Virus record (IMG/VR): IMGVR_UViG_3300014838_000019
Location: 1-64,000 of that record
Source of the DNA: a virus
DNA: 64,000 nt
Strand: one strand, 5' to 3'
A model generated the notes under the pieces. The model did no database searches. It saw only the letters and a list, made by a program, of their open reading frames with translations, and had not been told where the DNA came from. The number at the start of each line of letters is the position of its first letter. Within the stretch, counting starts at the first letter, position 1. Made by a program: the position numbers and the translations under genes. Positions 48,484 through 57,855 of this stretch are shown here, piece by piece.

Positions 48484-49047
48484 ATGAAGCAATCAGGCGT
48501 TTATAAAATCCAAAATACTATCAATGGGAAATCTTACATAGGGAGTTCGTTTGATATTGTTGACCGATGGAATAGACACAAACGTTTATTGTCTGATGAA
48601 AAACATCATAACACTCATCTTCAAAATGCATGGCACAAATATGGCAGTGGGCAGTTTACATTTGAAGTTTTGGAGCTTGTCCCGTGTAATGAACTATTGG
48701 TAGTGGAACAGAAGTATTTGAACGATTGTAAACTTAACCCCGATTGCTATTACAATACGGTGTATGAAGCAGGAGCACCGATGAGAGGACGGGTTCCGTG
48801 GAATAAAGGGAAAGTAGGAGTTCAGGCTGCTTGGAACAAAGGGATATTATTTTCGGATGACGCAAAACGCAAAATGAGTGAAGCTGCCAAAAATAGAACC
48901 GGAAATAAAAACTCGATGTTCGGGAAAAAACACTCCGAAGAAACACGAAAAAAGTTAAAAATTGCACGACGAAGCCGACCTCCTGTTAGTATTGAGACAC
49001 GAGAAAAGATGCGTCAATCACATTTGGCTCGATGGAGGAACCAATGA
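48484..49047 (+). CDS. GIY-YIG homing endonuclease with NUMOD3 motifs
   Basis: This 187-residue protein has the GIY-YIG core: SGVYKIQNTINGKSYIGSS (residues 4-22), an Arg-His helix DIVDRWNRHKRLL, a central HLQNAWHKYGSGQFTFEVLE and a Glu in VVEQKYL. The C-terminus carries NUMOD3 DNA-binding segments (DDAKRKMSEAAKNRTGNKNS, MFGKKHSEETRKKL). It is a free-standing homing endonuclease inserted before the resolvase gene, overlapping it by 4 nt. All core residues are present. Confidence 0.9.
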   Translation: MKQSGVYKIQNTINGKSYIGSSFDIVDRWNRHKRLLSDEKHHNTHLQNAWHKYGSGQFTFEVLELVPCNELLVVEQKYLNDCKLNPDCYYNTVYEAGAPMRGRVPWNKGKVGVQAAWNKGILFSDDAKRKMSEAAKNRTGNKNSMFGKKHSEETRKKLKIARRSRPPVSIETREKMRQSHLARWRNQ

Positions 49048-49538
49048 AAAGTTTAGGCTTGGACTTATCAACAACTGTATGTGGATTCGCCATTGCGGAA
49101 AACAAAATCATTTTGGATGCTGGATTTTTTGATATAAGCGATGTGGCAAAATACAAAGAAAAATCATCCATTATTATAAATGGACTTGAAGGTAAAGTTT
49201 TTGATAGAATAATCATTGAAGAAACATTGTCGGGATTTGCGTTTGGAAAAACCTCTCAACAGGTGTTATTGAAGTTGGCTAAAAACAAAGCGGTCATATC
49301 ATACATTTTGGAAGAGCATTATAAACTCTCCATTTTTTATGCCAACGCTGTGACCATGAGAAAACAATTGTTCGGAATTTCTCGAATCAAAGGAATAAAA
49401 CCAAAAGATTTTGTAAAATCAAAACTGGACGCTATGTATGATATGACACGGTGGACTACGCTCAATCGAAACGGCGTTCCAGATAAAAAGATGGAAGATG
49501 TTTATGATGCCGTAGTGATAGCGTGTTACGAACCGTAA
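49044..49538 (+). CDS. ruvC: RuvC-like Holliday junction resolvase
   Basis: The start at 49044 follows GGAGGA and gives MKSLGLDLSTTVCGFAI. The 164-residue RNase H-fold protein has the first acidic residue in GLDLS, a second in IIEETLSGF (about residue 60) and a third region EDVYDAVVIACYEP at the C-terminus. RuvC-type resolvases cut branched DNA made during recombination-dependent replication and before packaging. In T4 this role is filled by the unrelated gp49. Other RNase H-fold nuclease roles cannot be excluded. Confidence 0.75.
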   Translation: MKSLGLDLSTTVCGFAIAENKIILDAGFFDISDVAKYKEKSSIIINGLEGKVFDRIIIEETLSGFAFGKTSQQVLLKLAKNKAVISYILEEHYKLSIFYANAVTMRKQLFGISRIKGIKPKDFVKSKLDAMYDMTRWTTLNRNGVPDKKMEDVYDAVVIACYEP

Positions 49539-49539
49539 T

Positions 49540-49755
49540 ATGAAAACAATCAAGATAACGTGTGACCGATGCGGGACAGTAGTTGAGGGGGTTATAAACC
49601 ATAATTCCAAGGGGGACATAGTAACTACTGGTGGATATTACATCGTTTCCGAAGGCAGTAGTTGGAACGAATATCAACGGGACGACGAAGAATACGTCTG
49701 CGACGAATGTATGCATGAAGACCCGCTCTACAAAAAGTTATACCTTCAGGAATGA
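49540..49755 (+). CDS. small zinc-ribbon protein
   Basis: This 71-residue protein has CDRCG near residue 8 and CDECM near residue 56, giving one CxxC...CxxC zinc ribbon with a beta-rich centre (DIVTTGGYYIVSEGSSW). It starts 1 nt after the resolvase gene and overlaps the next by 4 nt. It is probably a small nucleic-acid or protein adaptor; no function is known. Confidence 0.65.
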   Translation: MKTIKITCDRCGTVVEGVINHNSKGDIVTTGGYYIVSEGSSWNEYQRDDEEYVCDECMHEDPLYKKLYLQE

Positions 49756-50057
49756 GTGGCGGCTACATATACATAATATCTAATCCCGCCCATCCAAATT
49801 TTCTAAAATTTGGAATTACGGAAGACATAAAGTCCCGTTTGTCCACCTATAACACAGGCGACCCTCAACGAGCATATCGGGTGGAGTATTACATTTTCCA
49901 TCCAAAATATAAAAAGGCTGAAATGAAGATTCAAGAAATGCTCAAATACTTTGCAAAATCCCAAAAGAATGAATGGGCGGAAATTTCACTTCCAATTGCC
50001 ATATCAAGATTGGATGAGACGTTGGATGATTATAACAATGGTCCTGAGAACTATTGA
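49752..50057 (+). CDS. T5orf172/GIY-YIG-type small protein
   Basis: This 101-residue protein has the T5orf172 pattern: GYIYIISNPAHPNFLKFGIT (a GIY-YIG variant), then SRLSTYNTGDPQRAYRVEYY and a KAEMKIQEMLKYF helix with NEWAEIS. Such domains occur in phage proteins with DNA-binding or nuclease roles. Its short length suggests a free-standing domain. It ends 5 nt before a convergent GIY-YIG gene on the other strand. Confidence 0.8.
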   Translation: MSGGYIYIISNPAHPNFLKFGITEDIKSRLSTYNTGDPQRAYRVEYYIFHPKYKKAEMKIQEMLKYFAKSQKNEWAEISLPIAISRLDETLDDYNNGPENY

Positions 50058-50061
50058 TAAC

Positions 50062-50754
50062 TTATTGTTTTGTGTTTAGGCATTTCCACCGTCTATATGA
50101 TTTGATATGCCCATTGATTAACTGTGAGAGCACTTTTCGATTAAACTGAAACCGAGTTCGCAAGTTAAACATTGTATCACTGACCACTTGGTTGGTGTCA
50201 ACATTGAATAGATTATAGACCTTCGTGTCATATGCTGAGTTTTTACTTCCATTTCGCATATTTTTATACCTCTCGATAGTTTCTTTCGAATGCTTTTTTC
50301 CATAGTTCGGGGCTAATTTTCCCACACGATTCTTTCTAAAAAACTTCATTTTGGCAATAGAGTTGTCTGAATGTCGCATTCCATAAAACCCATTCCGCTC
50401 ACCACGATTTTTGAATGATATTTTTTGACGGGACAATTCGGTTAGTTCGCCGCCCGAGGCATCAAAGCATAGGTTATAACATTTGCATTTTTCCGATTTT
50501 GCTACATCGAGATATTTCTGTTCTTCGGTTAGGAGATAATTTCTATTGACATCATGATGAAACTCTACAATTATTATGAAGTCAAAATTTTTCTCTCCAT
50601 ATTTATTCCACGCAGATTGAAGGTGGACGTTTTTATGTGATTGTTTACGCAAATCTATTCTATGATTCATCCATCGAATTGATATTCGGTTGGAACTCCC
50701 AACATAATATTTGCCATTAACTCGGTTGATAATTTTATAAATCCCACAGTTCAT
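50062..50754 (-). CDS. GIY-YIG homing endonuclease, minus strand
   Basis: The start at 50754 (MNCGIYKIINRVNGKYYVGS) was chosen because a further upstream ATG overlaps the -10 box of its own promoter. The 230-residue enzyme has the GIY-YIG core, RWMNHRIDLRKQSHKNVHLQ, HLQSAWNKYGEKNFDFII and a catalytic Glu in LTEEQKYLD. NUMOD3-like segments (GERNGFYGMRHSDNSIAKM, PNYGKKHSKETI) and a basic DNA-binding tail follow. It is one of few minus-strand genes in this half and points against its neighbours, as expected of a mobile gene. Confidence 0.88.
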   Translation of the reverse strand: MNCGIYKIINRVNGKYYVGSSNRISIRWMNHRIDLRKQSHKNVHLQSAWNKYGEKNFDFIIIVEFHHDVNRNYLLTEEQKYLDVAKSEKCKCYNLCFDASGGELTELSRQKISFKNRGERNGFYGMRHSDNSIAKMKFFRKNRVGKLAPNYGKKHSKETIERYKNMRNGSKNSAYDTKVYNLFNVDTNQVVSDTMFNLRTRFQFNRKVLSQLINGHIKSYRRWKCLNTKQ

Positions 50755-50760
50755 ATCAAT

Positions 50761-50788
50761 ATTATACATATTTCCACTCGAATGTCAA
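50761..50788 (-). promoter_or_regulatory. consensus sigma70 promoter for the minus-strand endonuclease
   Basis: On the minus strand, TTGACA (50788-50783), a 16-bp spacer and TATAAT (50766-50761), both perfect consensus. The expected start is near 50754, the first base of the ATG, so the mRNA would be leaderless. Confidence 0.8.
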
Positions 50789-50854
50789 CCCAAACATTTC
50801 CATCATCGAATATAAAAAGTTGATAGTGAGGGCGGTATCAGTTACAATCTTGGA

Positions 50855-51808
50855 ATGCTTTTACAATCAGAACTCGTAGCTCTATTTGACCAATTGCTCG
50901 GTCAAAAGGCTCGACTCCGAAAAAATGGAGTTCAGGCAACATACCATTGCCCGTTCTGCGTTGATAAAAATCTTGCTACAAACAAGTTGGAAATAGCCGT
51001 CGGGGGTCCGAGAATCGGAAACTATCACTGTTGGCGTTGTGATTTTCGAGGAAGATCATTTGGCAGTCTCCTTTATAAACTCAAAGCCCCACAAAACTAT
51101 CGGGACGCCATCGTTAAACTTACGGGCGATATTCGGATGGTTAATTCCCATCAAGATATAGAATCAACGTATGTGTGTCTTCCACCCGAGTTTCATCCAA
51201 TGCATAAGCCTAAAAAGACTCCGGAATATAAGAATGCAATGGTGTATTTGAAACGCCGTGGTATTACACGAGAAGACATTCTTCGTTACAACATTGGATA
51301 TTGCGAATCGGGGGAATATGAAAATCATGTCATCATTCCATCGTATGATGCCAAGGGTGATTTGAACTTTTTCATTGGGCGACGTTATTACGCAGCCGAC
51401 CCCGGACTCCCCCATAAGAAACCGGAAACACCAATGAATGAGATTATCGGGTTTGAATCATTTATCAACTGGAATGAACCTCCGATTTTAGTTGAAGGTG
51501 CATTTAACGCAATCACAATTCGGCGAAATGCCATTCCACTGTTCGGAAAGTTTCCATCCAAAAAACTATATGAAACTATGCTTGAAAATCACGTTGAAAA
51601 AGTGTATATCTGCTTGGATTCAGATGCCGAACCAGATGCAATATCCATATGTAAGCGATTGCTTCGACTCGGGATAGTGCCATATATTGTAAAACTAATT
51701 GGCGGAAAAGATGCTAATGAAATTGGATTTCATAATTCGTGGCAATGCATTCGGTCAGCAGTCGAAATAGACAGCACCGAATTATTGAAATATAAATTGA
51801 AAATATGA
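50855..51808 (+). CDS. DNA primase, DnaG/gp61-like
   Basis: This 317-residue protein has an N-terminal zinc-binding domain with CPFC and CWRC (about residues 32-35 and 58-61), as in CHC2-type primases. A Toprim domain follows, with ILVEGAFNAITIRR (Glu near residue 214) and YICLDSDAEPDAIS (Asp near 254), the acidic pair and D-x-D of the catalytic core. It makes RNA primers for lagging-strand synthesis with a replicative helicase not seen in this window. It overlaps the SbcD-SbcC gene by 4 nt. Confidence 0.88.
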   Translation: MLLQSELVALFDQLLGQKARLRKNGVQATYHCPFCVDKNLATNKLEIAVGGPRIGNYHCWRCDFRGRSFGSLLYKLKAPQNYRDAIVKLTGDIRMVNSHQDIESTYVCLPPEFHPMHKPKKTPEYKNAMVYLKRRGITREDILRYNIGYCESGEYENHVIIPSYDAKGDLNFFIGRRYYAADPGLPHKKPETPMNEIIGFESFINWNEPPILVEGAFNAITIRRNAIPLFGKFPSKKLYETMLENHVEKVYICLDSDAEPDAISICKRLLRLGIVPYIVKLIGGKDANEIGFHNSWQCIRSAVEIDSTELLKYKLKI

Positions 51809-54800
51809 ATGTATTAAAAACAAATCTTAACAAAGTAACTCATATAATTCACATCGCTGATATTCATGTGAGATTAAATAAAAGAATGGATGAATATAAA
51901 GAAGTATTTAAGAAGTTATACTCAGAGGTTAAATCTTCACCCGAATCATCCGTCGTGGTGATGGTGGGAGATACATGCCACAGCAAAAACGAATTGAGTC
52001 CAGAGTGCGTTCAGTTAATATCCGAATTATTTACGAATATCGCCAACATCAGACCTCTTATTCTCGTGGCAGGAAATCACGATGCTATATTATCTAATAA
52101 AACTCGTTTGGATAGCCTCACACCTATTGTGGATGCATTAAACCACCCCAATCTACATTACCTCAAGACAACGGGATTATATGGATTCGGAAACATCCTA
52201 TTTAACAACATGTGTATATTTGATGAACCCGATAAATACATCCTCGGCAAAGATATTCCCGCAATATATCGTAATCAATATGACCATATTATCGCATTGT
52301 TTCATGGTGCCGTTGATAGAGCATCATTAGATACTGGATATGCCATTAGCAATCCGTCAATAATGCTTCCATTGTTTGATAATCATCACGCAGCATTGCT
52401 TGGCGACATACATAAAATGCAGGATATGCAGGACTATGACGGCAATAGAAACAAACCATGCGTTAGATATTGCGGCTCACTTTGCCAACAGAACCATGGG
52501 GAATCTCTTATGGGGCATGGTTATTCATTATGGGATTTATCCGATTATTCTTATCAACACCACGAACTTCCAAATGAATATGGTTATTTCACCGTGGAAA
52601 TCCACAATGGTAAATTGACTACTGATATTTCAAATTTACCCAAGTTTGTTAGACTTCGGGTCAAGTTTTACAATAGCATAGCATCAGAAGTAAAGCAGGT
52701 TGTCGCCGACATTAAAATGAAAGTGCAAGTCATAGAGACTGCATATTTTCGAATGGATCAAGACCAAGATAAGTCAAATGGCATTCCTCTTTGCAAAGAT
52801 ATTGTGCTATCTGATTTGACGAGTGTCGATTATCAATCCAAACTGCTAACCGAATTTTTATCCAAAAAATTGGAAATCAATTCCCCGCAGAAAATCGAGG
52901 ATATTTTAAAGATTAATAAGGATACAAACTCTATTATTAAAAAGGATGACTTTACTCGCAACTTAAAGTGGAAACCTATCCGTTTCGAGTGGGACAATAT
53001 GTTCACGTATGGTGAGGGAAACGTTATTGACTTCACTCAAATGAATGGTGTCTATGGTATTTTTGGACCCAACGCATCGGGAAAATCGGCAATTCTATCA
53101 TCCATGATATTCTGTCTGTTCGATAAGTTTGATCGTGGATATAAGGGATTGCACGTTTTGAATGTTCAAAAGCAATCGTTCCATTGTAAGTTTGAATTTG
53201 AAATATCCGGTGTGCGTTACTTCATTGAACGAGAAGGAAACACTACCCGCACGGGAAATGTCAAGGTCGATGTATTTTTTTGGAAGATGGTGAATGGAGT
53301 CAAGGAAGAACTCCACGGCAATGCCCGACGTAATACCAATGACATCATTCGTGACTATATAGGAACGTATGAAGATTTCATTATTACTGCCGCATCTTTT
53401 CAGACTGCCAAAAACCTTACATCATTTATTGACATGGGTAATAGTGAACGCAAAGATTTACTCGTTCAGTATATTGGACTCAACGTATTTGACCGATTGC
53501 ATGAGTCGGCTGGCGAACGAAGTAAGGAACTGACCACCATTCTAAAAACACATAAGGATAAGAACTATCAGCTTGAAATTCAACAGAATGAGAGTGCGTT
53601 ATCACACGCCAATGAATTGTTCACTGCCGCAGCCGGAGAAGCTGAGAGTTTAAAAAATCAAATCGCAGCCGTAAATGAACAAATTGTGCTTGAAACGGCA
53701 AATATAATCAAACTTGATACGAGCGTACCAACGGATTTATCCGCATTGGAATCCCGTAAAAAAACATCCGAAGAAACATTAACGGCAAAACGAAAGGTAA
53801 TTTCTGATGCCCGTGAAGTGTTAGGAGTTCAAGAAAAAATTCTTGCTGAAATCAATAAGAAAATTGAGGATATTGAGAAGTCGAAATTTGTCGAAGCTCA
53901 TAAGACTTATAAGAATCTAACAGATTCAGTTACTTCCCTCAAGCAAAAAATTGACTTGAAGAAAGTTGAAATCAAGGGGAAACTTGAGAAAGTAGCTCGT
54001 TTAGATAAACACGAGTATGATCCTAACTGCAAGTTTTGTATAAATAACTCTTTCGTTAAGGATGCAACCAAAGCCAAGAAGGAACTTGTTGATGATAAGG
54101 TAGAAGCAAATGGAATGATGGAAACATTGGCGACTCTACGAAAGGATTTGGATGATGTTAAGTGGGTGGAACACACCTATGAGACCTACACTAAGTTGCT
54201 GACCGACCGTGGAACTTCCAAAGATACATGTGCTACGGCAAGCAGAAACATCATTATTGCAACAAATGAACTGGAACGGTTGGATACTTCTGCAAAGGCG
54301 GTTGTTCAACAAATAGAAATCTATCACCGCAATGAAGTTGCCGTAGAACAGAATTCTAAGGTTCAAGCGAAGATTAATGCGTTTCGAGTGACTTTAACAA
54401 AACTCGATTCCATATTCCAAAAACAATATCAATCACTGGTGGATATTTCTGGAAAGCGTGAAATGTTCAAGACAACTATTGCGAATGTGACTAAGACTCT
54501 TGCTGACGTGACGGCAATGGAAACGGAACTTGAAAACTATCAACTCTATTTGCAGTCAGTAGGACGAGATGGATTGCCATTTCAAGTCATATGCAATACA
54601 GTCCCCGAGATTGAGAAAGAGGTAAATTCCATTCTAAGTCAAGTGGTTGATTATACCCTTCAGTTTGAAACGGATGGAAAGAACATCGTTCCTTACGTTG
54701 TCTATGAATTTGGACGTTGGCCTATCGAATTGACATCCGGATATGAACGATTTGTTGCAAGCGTAGCTATCCGTGTTGCTCTGACCAACATCTCCAACTT

Positions 54801-55008
54801 GCCCAAGACGACGTTTCTTGCCCTCGATGAAGGCTTTGGAACATTGGACCCCGATAATCTCGCATCTATGTTCACACTCTTCTCTGTTCTCAAGAACAAC
54901 TTTGACTTTGTGTTTGTAATCTCACACCTGGATGCACTCAAGGATGCGGTAGACAAACGAATCGAGATCAAACGGGAGGGTAATTTCTCCCTCGTGAAAT
55001 ACGAATAA
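51805..55008 (+). CDS. SbcD-SbcC (gp47-gp46) fusion recombination nuclease
   Basis: This 1,067-residue protein joins a Mre11/SbcD nuclease to a Rad50/SbcC ATPase. The N-terminal part has IADIHVR (Asp19, His21), VGDTCHS (Asp56), AGNHD (90-93), FHGAVD and GDIHKM (about 200). From about residue 385 the ATPase starts, with Walker A GPNASGKS (421-428). A long coiled coil carries a zinc hook CKFC (742-745), and the C-terminus has LTSGYERF (976-983) and Walker B FLALDEGFG (1004-1012). In T4 these are separate gp47 and gp46, which resect DNA ends for recombination-dependent replication. No stop or frameshift separates the halves. Confidence 0.92.
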   Translation: MNVLKTNLNKVTHIIHIADIHVRLNKRMDEYKEVFKKLYSEVKSSPESSVVVMVGDTCHSKNELSPECVQLISELFTNIANIRPLILVAGNHDAILSNKTRLDSLTPIVDALNHPNLHYLKTTGLYGFGNILFNNMCIFDEPDKYILGKDIPAIYRNQYDHIIALFHGAVDRASLDTGYAISNPSIMLPLFDNHHAALLGDIHKMQDMQDYDGNRNKPCVRYCGSLCQQNHGESLMGHGYSLWDLSDYSYQHHELPNEYGYFTVEIHNGKLTTDISNLPKFVRLRVKFYNSIASEVKQVVADIKMKVQVIETAYFRMDQDQDKSNGIPLCKDIVLSDLTSVDYQSKLLTEFLSKKLEINSPQKIEDILKINKDTNSIIKKDDFTRNLKWKPIRFEWDNMFTYGEGNVIDFTQMNGVYGIFGPNASGKSAILSSMIFCLFDKFDRGYKGLHVLNVQKQSFHCKFEFEISGVRYFIEREGNTTRTGNVKVDVFFWKMVNGVKEELHGNARRNTNDIIRDYIGTYEDFIITAASFQTAKNLTSFIDMGNSERKDLLVQYIGLNVFDRLHESAGERSKELTTILKTHKDKNYQLEIQQNESALSHANELFTAAAGEAESLKNQIAAVNEQIVLETANIIKLDTSVPTDLSALESRKKTSEETLTAKRKVISDAREVLGVQEKILAEINKKIEDIEKSKFVEAHKTYKNLTDSVTSLKQKIDLKKVEIKGKLEKVARLDKHEYDPNCKFCINNSFVKDATKAKKELVDDKVEANGMMETLATLRKDLDDVKWVEHTYETYTKLLTDRGTSKDTCATASRNIIIATNELERLDTSAKAVVQQIEIYHRNEVAVEQNSKVQAKINAFRVTLTKLDSIFQKQYQSLVDISGKREMFKTTIANVTKTLADVTAMETELENYQLYLQSVGRDGLPFQVICNTVPEIEKEVNSILSQVVDYTLQFETDGKNIVPYVVYEFGRWPIELTSGYERFVASVAIRVALTNISNLPKTTFLALDEGFGTLDPDNLASMFTLFSVLKNNFDFVFVISHLDALKDAVDKRIEIKREGNFSLVKYE

Positions 55009-55046
55009 GGTTATATGTATAGGTGGGGCTTTTCCCCATCATACAT

Positions 55047-57632
55047 ATGGCCACTCAATTATTGTCTTCGTTCGGAACACGAGGCGACAGCAGCTATACA
55101 ACGACTGGAGTCCATCAAGGTCTCGCAGATTTAAGTATAGATATTACTGATACCGCCCATCTATCCACATATTTTCAAGTGGTTGAGTTCAATCCTGTGT
55201 TTACGGCAGGAAAGAACTCCATTTCGTTCAATGGTTCTAGTCTACTGGCGGTTGGCTCTGAGATAAAAATCGAAGTCTTAGATGCCGGTGGGAACTCCTT
55301 ATATTTAAAATCCCCACCAGCGACAGCCAATTACATTGATGTTGCTATCTTTACGGTTTCCATTTATGTGTATGAGGATACTGTAGCTGGATCGGGAAAA
55401 GTCATTTTAGTGGGAACTACTATTAACGGTGAAAGTGTTCGATGGACGGGAAATATAAGTATAAACACCACGTATAAAAATGTTTCACGTACTCGATTTT
55501 ATTATGCCCCCACTATAGAATCTCTTCCGCTCTTACTTCCCACGGTTGATTTAACAACTGGAGCTACCCTTGGTGTAGATGCAATCTTAACCGGATCATG
55601 CACGGGTCAGTCATTGATTGGGGCAACAATAGCCAATGGACCAAACTCTAACTATAGAGTGGACTTGACGGCGTTCTCATCAAGTATTGGATTTATTACT
55701 GGATTTGGTTCGCAACTTATTGGGCAAAACATTTCGCTATACGTTTACAAGGCAAAAAATCTATTCAATAATGGTATGGATGTTGTAAACTCAACTCAGT
55801 CGTTTACCATAAAAAACGTCATTAGTCCCACAGAACTTCAACTTGACGGTGATGTAGTTGATACCTCTACCACTCAACTATCTCAGTATCTATCTCCTTA
55901 TTTCATAGGAAGCTTTTATATAAGCTATAGCCAAACGGGTTATTTGAATCAAGCAACGGCGGTTCCCTGTGTTGGAACTTATAATGCACTATCACATTCT
56001 ATGACGCTTATTGCAAACAACTCATTTTTTACAGCATCAATGATTGGAAATGCCATTCAAGTAAACTATGATACATTGTATCTTGGAAATGGAAGTCCTA
56101 CCTTGACGTTAAATCCATCAATATCTTCGTCTACAAACAGAATACCTATAACATCATCGGTTTATACAGTCTTAACAGTTAAGGATTCTTATACAGCAAG
56201 TATAACACCTGTAACGTATAATCTTTATTCTGGAAACCCACATGTTGTGGCTCCAACTATATACACCGCATCCAAAATTTTAGGCAGTGTGACATCTCTA
56301 AGTTCATCCACTGCATATCAGTATTATACAACTGTATATTCATCATCCGTGCTTCTCCAAAAATCCTACATGGATGTTGTATTTCGAAATTTAGATACTT
56401 TTACGGGATGTGTTGCCAGCCAAAAATTGTATGCCATGAGCAACATTTATCCCGGTGATTTTGAACTTGTAAGTAATACTCAAATTGGTCCCACGGAATT
56501 ATTGTATGATCCTATTACGGTAAACAAAAACTATGCGGATATTGGAATATTTTACAATCAAGACCAAGTGAATAAATACTGGTATGCTTCTTCCGCATCG
56601 CTTTCACTTATTCAAAGTGATACTCCAGTGTTAAGTTCAATGACCATACAATCGTCTCCGAATTTTACGGGGGCGGATGGAAATAGTTATGTCGTCGTCA
56701 AAACATCTGCTATAAATGTTAATAATGATAGCAATTATTATCCATATGACCAAGTAAGTTTTGATGATTTTAATGGAACAGGTTACACATCCAATTTCAT
56801 ATTTCTTCTTAAAAATGTTTTATATGCTCTGACGACAGACGTAACTATCAATAAGAATCCCAATGTTTCAGCCAAAGTATCGTTTTACATGACAAGTTCG
56901 TCTCCTGAAATTTCGGGTGAACCAAATTTCGATCCAATATATGGTCTGAAAATAGGAGAGGTAAGTGTAACCGATTTAGTATCAAAGAAGGTATTCTCGC
57001 CATCACCAGAGTTATTTTTTACACCACTCAACGATTATTATGGCACGTTGGTTATTGTGCCCTATCAATGTAATGTGACGCTTGCAAATATGTCTATGGT
57101 AAACTATGGGGATTATGGATTTTCTCCCGGTGGTGCTACGATTCAAATTCCGTTTCCATTACATGTTGCAAATGAAACATACACGATAAAAGCGGAACTC
57201 TACGATAACAATTCAAATTTGGTATATACAACTGCTCCAATCATACAAACATTTGATCCGTTGGGATTGAGTCTATATGGAAGCAGTATTATCGCCACGG
57301 CTGGGTCTGGAAGCACAATTCCAACTGTGGTTCCAACATTTACGGTTACAAACAATTTATTTCTCCAAGGACTTACGCAACTAACCCCGCCGATGAAGTT
57401 TTTGGCATACGAACCATTCAATGGTATGGTAGGATTTACACCGGTATCAAATATAAGCTTAATTCCAACAAATGTTAATGATGCGGGATCAGTTGATTAT
57501 ATTAACATAGAACTTAATGGAGGAGCCAATATTGGAAGGTCTTTAGCCGTTAGATATAGCGGAAGCTCTCCAAATGTATTCGGTCGCCGAGTCTATGTGG
57601 ATCAGAGTGGTAACAAAACAACTTATATGTAA
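55047..57632 (+). CDS. large virion structural protein
   Basis: The start at 55047 (MATQLLSSFGTRGDSSYTTT) was preferred over an earlier GTG. The 861-residue protein is beta-rich, with a Ser/Thr-rich N-terminal domain and repeats of FTVSIYVYEDTVAGSGKVIL type. Several Ig-like strand groups lie in the middle and a GSGSTIPTVVPTFTV segment near 760. No enzyme motif is visible. It stands between the recombination nuclease and the terminase region and is probably a fibre, collar or decoration component. Confidence 0.55.
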   Translation: MATQLLSSFGTRGDSSYTTTGVHQGLADLSIDITDTAHLSTYFQVVEFNPVFTAGKNSISFNGSSLLAVGSEIKIEVLDAGGNSLYLKSPPATANYIDVAIFTVSIYVYEDTVAGSGKVILVGTTINGESVRWTGNISINTTYKNVSRTRFYYAPTIESLPLLLPTVDLTTGATLGVDAILTGSCTGQSLIGATIANGPNSNYRVDLTAFSSSIGFITGFGSQLIGQNISLYVYKAKNLFNNGMDVVNSTQSFTIKNVISPTELQLDGDVVDTSTTQLSQYLSPYFIGSFYISYSQTGYLNQATAVPCVGTYNALSHSMTLIANNSFFTASMIGNAIQVNYDTLYLGNGSPTLTLNPSISSSTNRIPITSSVYTVLTVKDSYTASITPVTYNLYSGNPHVVAPTIYTASKILGSVTSLSSSTAYQYYTTVYSSSVLLQKSYMDVVFRNLDTFTGCVASQKLYAMSNIYPGDFELVSNTQIGPTELLYDPITVNKNYADIGIFYNQDQVNKYWYASSASLSLIQSDTPVLSSMTIQSSPNFTGADGNSYVVVKTSAINVNNDSNYYPYDQVSFDDFNGTGYTSNFIFLLKNVLYALTTDVTINKNPNVSAKVSFYMTSSSPEISGEPNFDPIYGLKIGEVSVTDLVSKKVFSPSPELFFTPLNDYYGTLVIVPYQCNVTLANMSMVNYGDYGFSPGGATIQIPFPLHVANETYTIKAELYDNNSNLVYTTAPIIQTFDPLGLSLYGSSIIATAGSGSTIPTVVPTFTVTNNLFLQGLTQLTPPMKFLAYEPFNGMVGFTPVSNISLIPTNVNDAGSVDYINIELNGGANIGRSLAVRYSGSSPNVFGRRVYVDQSGNKTTYM

Positions 57633-57645
57633 AAATATTATGGGA

Positions 57646-57676
57646 TTTTCTGTGTTTTTTCTGTGTTTTTTCTGTG
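57646..57676 (+). repeat. short direct repeats before the 57697 gene
   Basis: TTTTTTCTGTG occurs twice in tandem (57655-57665 and 57666-57676) after a shorter TTTTCTGTG (57646-57654). It lies about 20 nt before a short gene, near A+T-rich promoter-like sequence, and might be regulatory. Confidence 0.7.
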
Positions 57677-57696
57677 TTATGATATAGTTATAGAAC

Positions 57697-57855
57697 ATGG
57701 ACAACAAGTTATATCAGATCAAATACCGTCGCCACAAGGAGAAAAATGGGTGGCGATATTTTTCTACTATTGTCCCTCCTGATTGTTATTTGGAATTGAA
57801 GAAGTTTTATCTCCGGTGGAAAAGTGAGAATATAGAAAAGTGGAACAATAAATGA
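57697..57855 (+). CDS. hypothetical protein, 52 aa
   Basis: ATG at 57697 to TGA at 57855. The stop overlaps the next ATG by 4 nt (ATGA), which supports it as a real gene. The product is basic and aromatic-rich: MDNKLYQIKYRRHKEKNGWR, then YFSTIVPPDCYLELKKFYLR. No family was recognised. Confidence 0.6.
   Translation: MDNKLYQIKYRRHKEKNGWRYFSTIVPPDCYLELKKFYLRWKSENIEKWNNK

Noticed and set aside
48734-49216. Minus-strand readings opposite the GIY-YIG and resolvase genes
   Set aside because: They lie wholly within well-supported plus-strand genes and show no protein family features.
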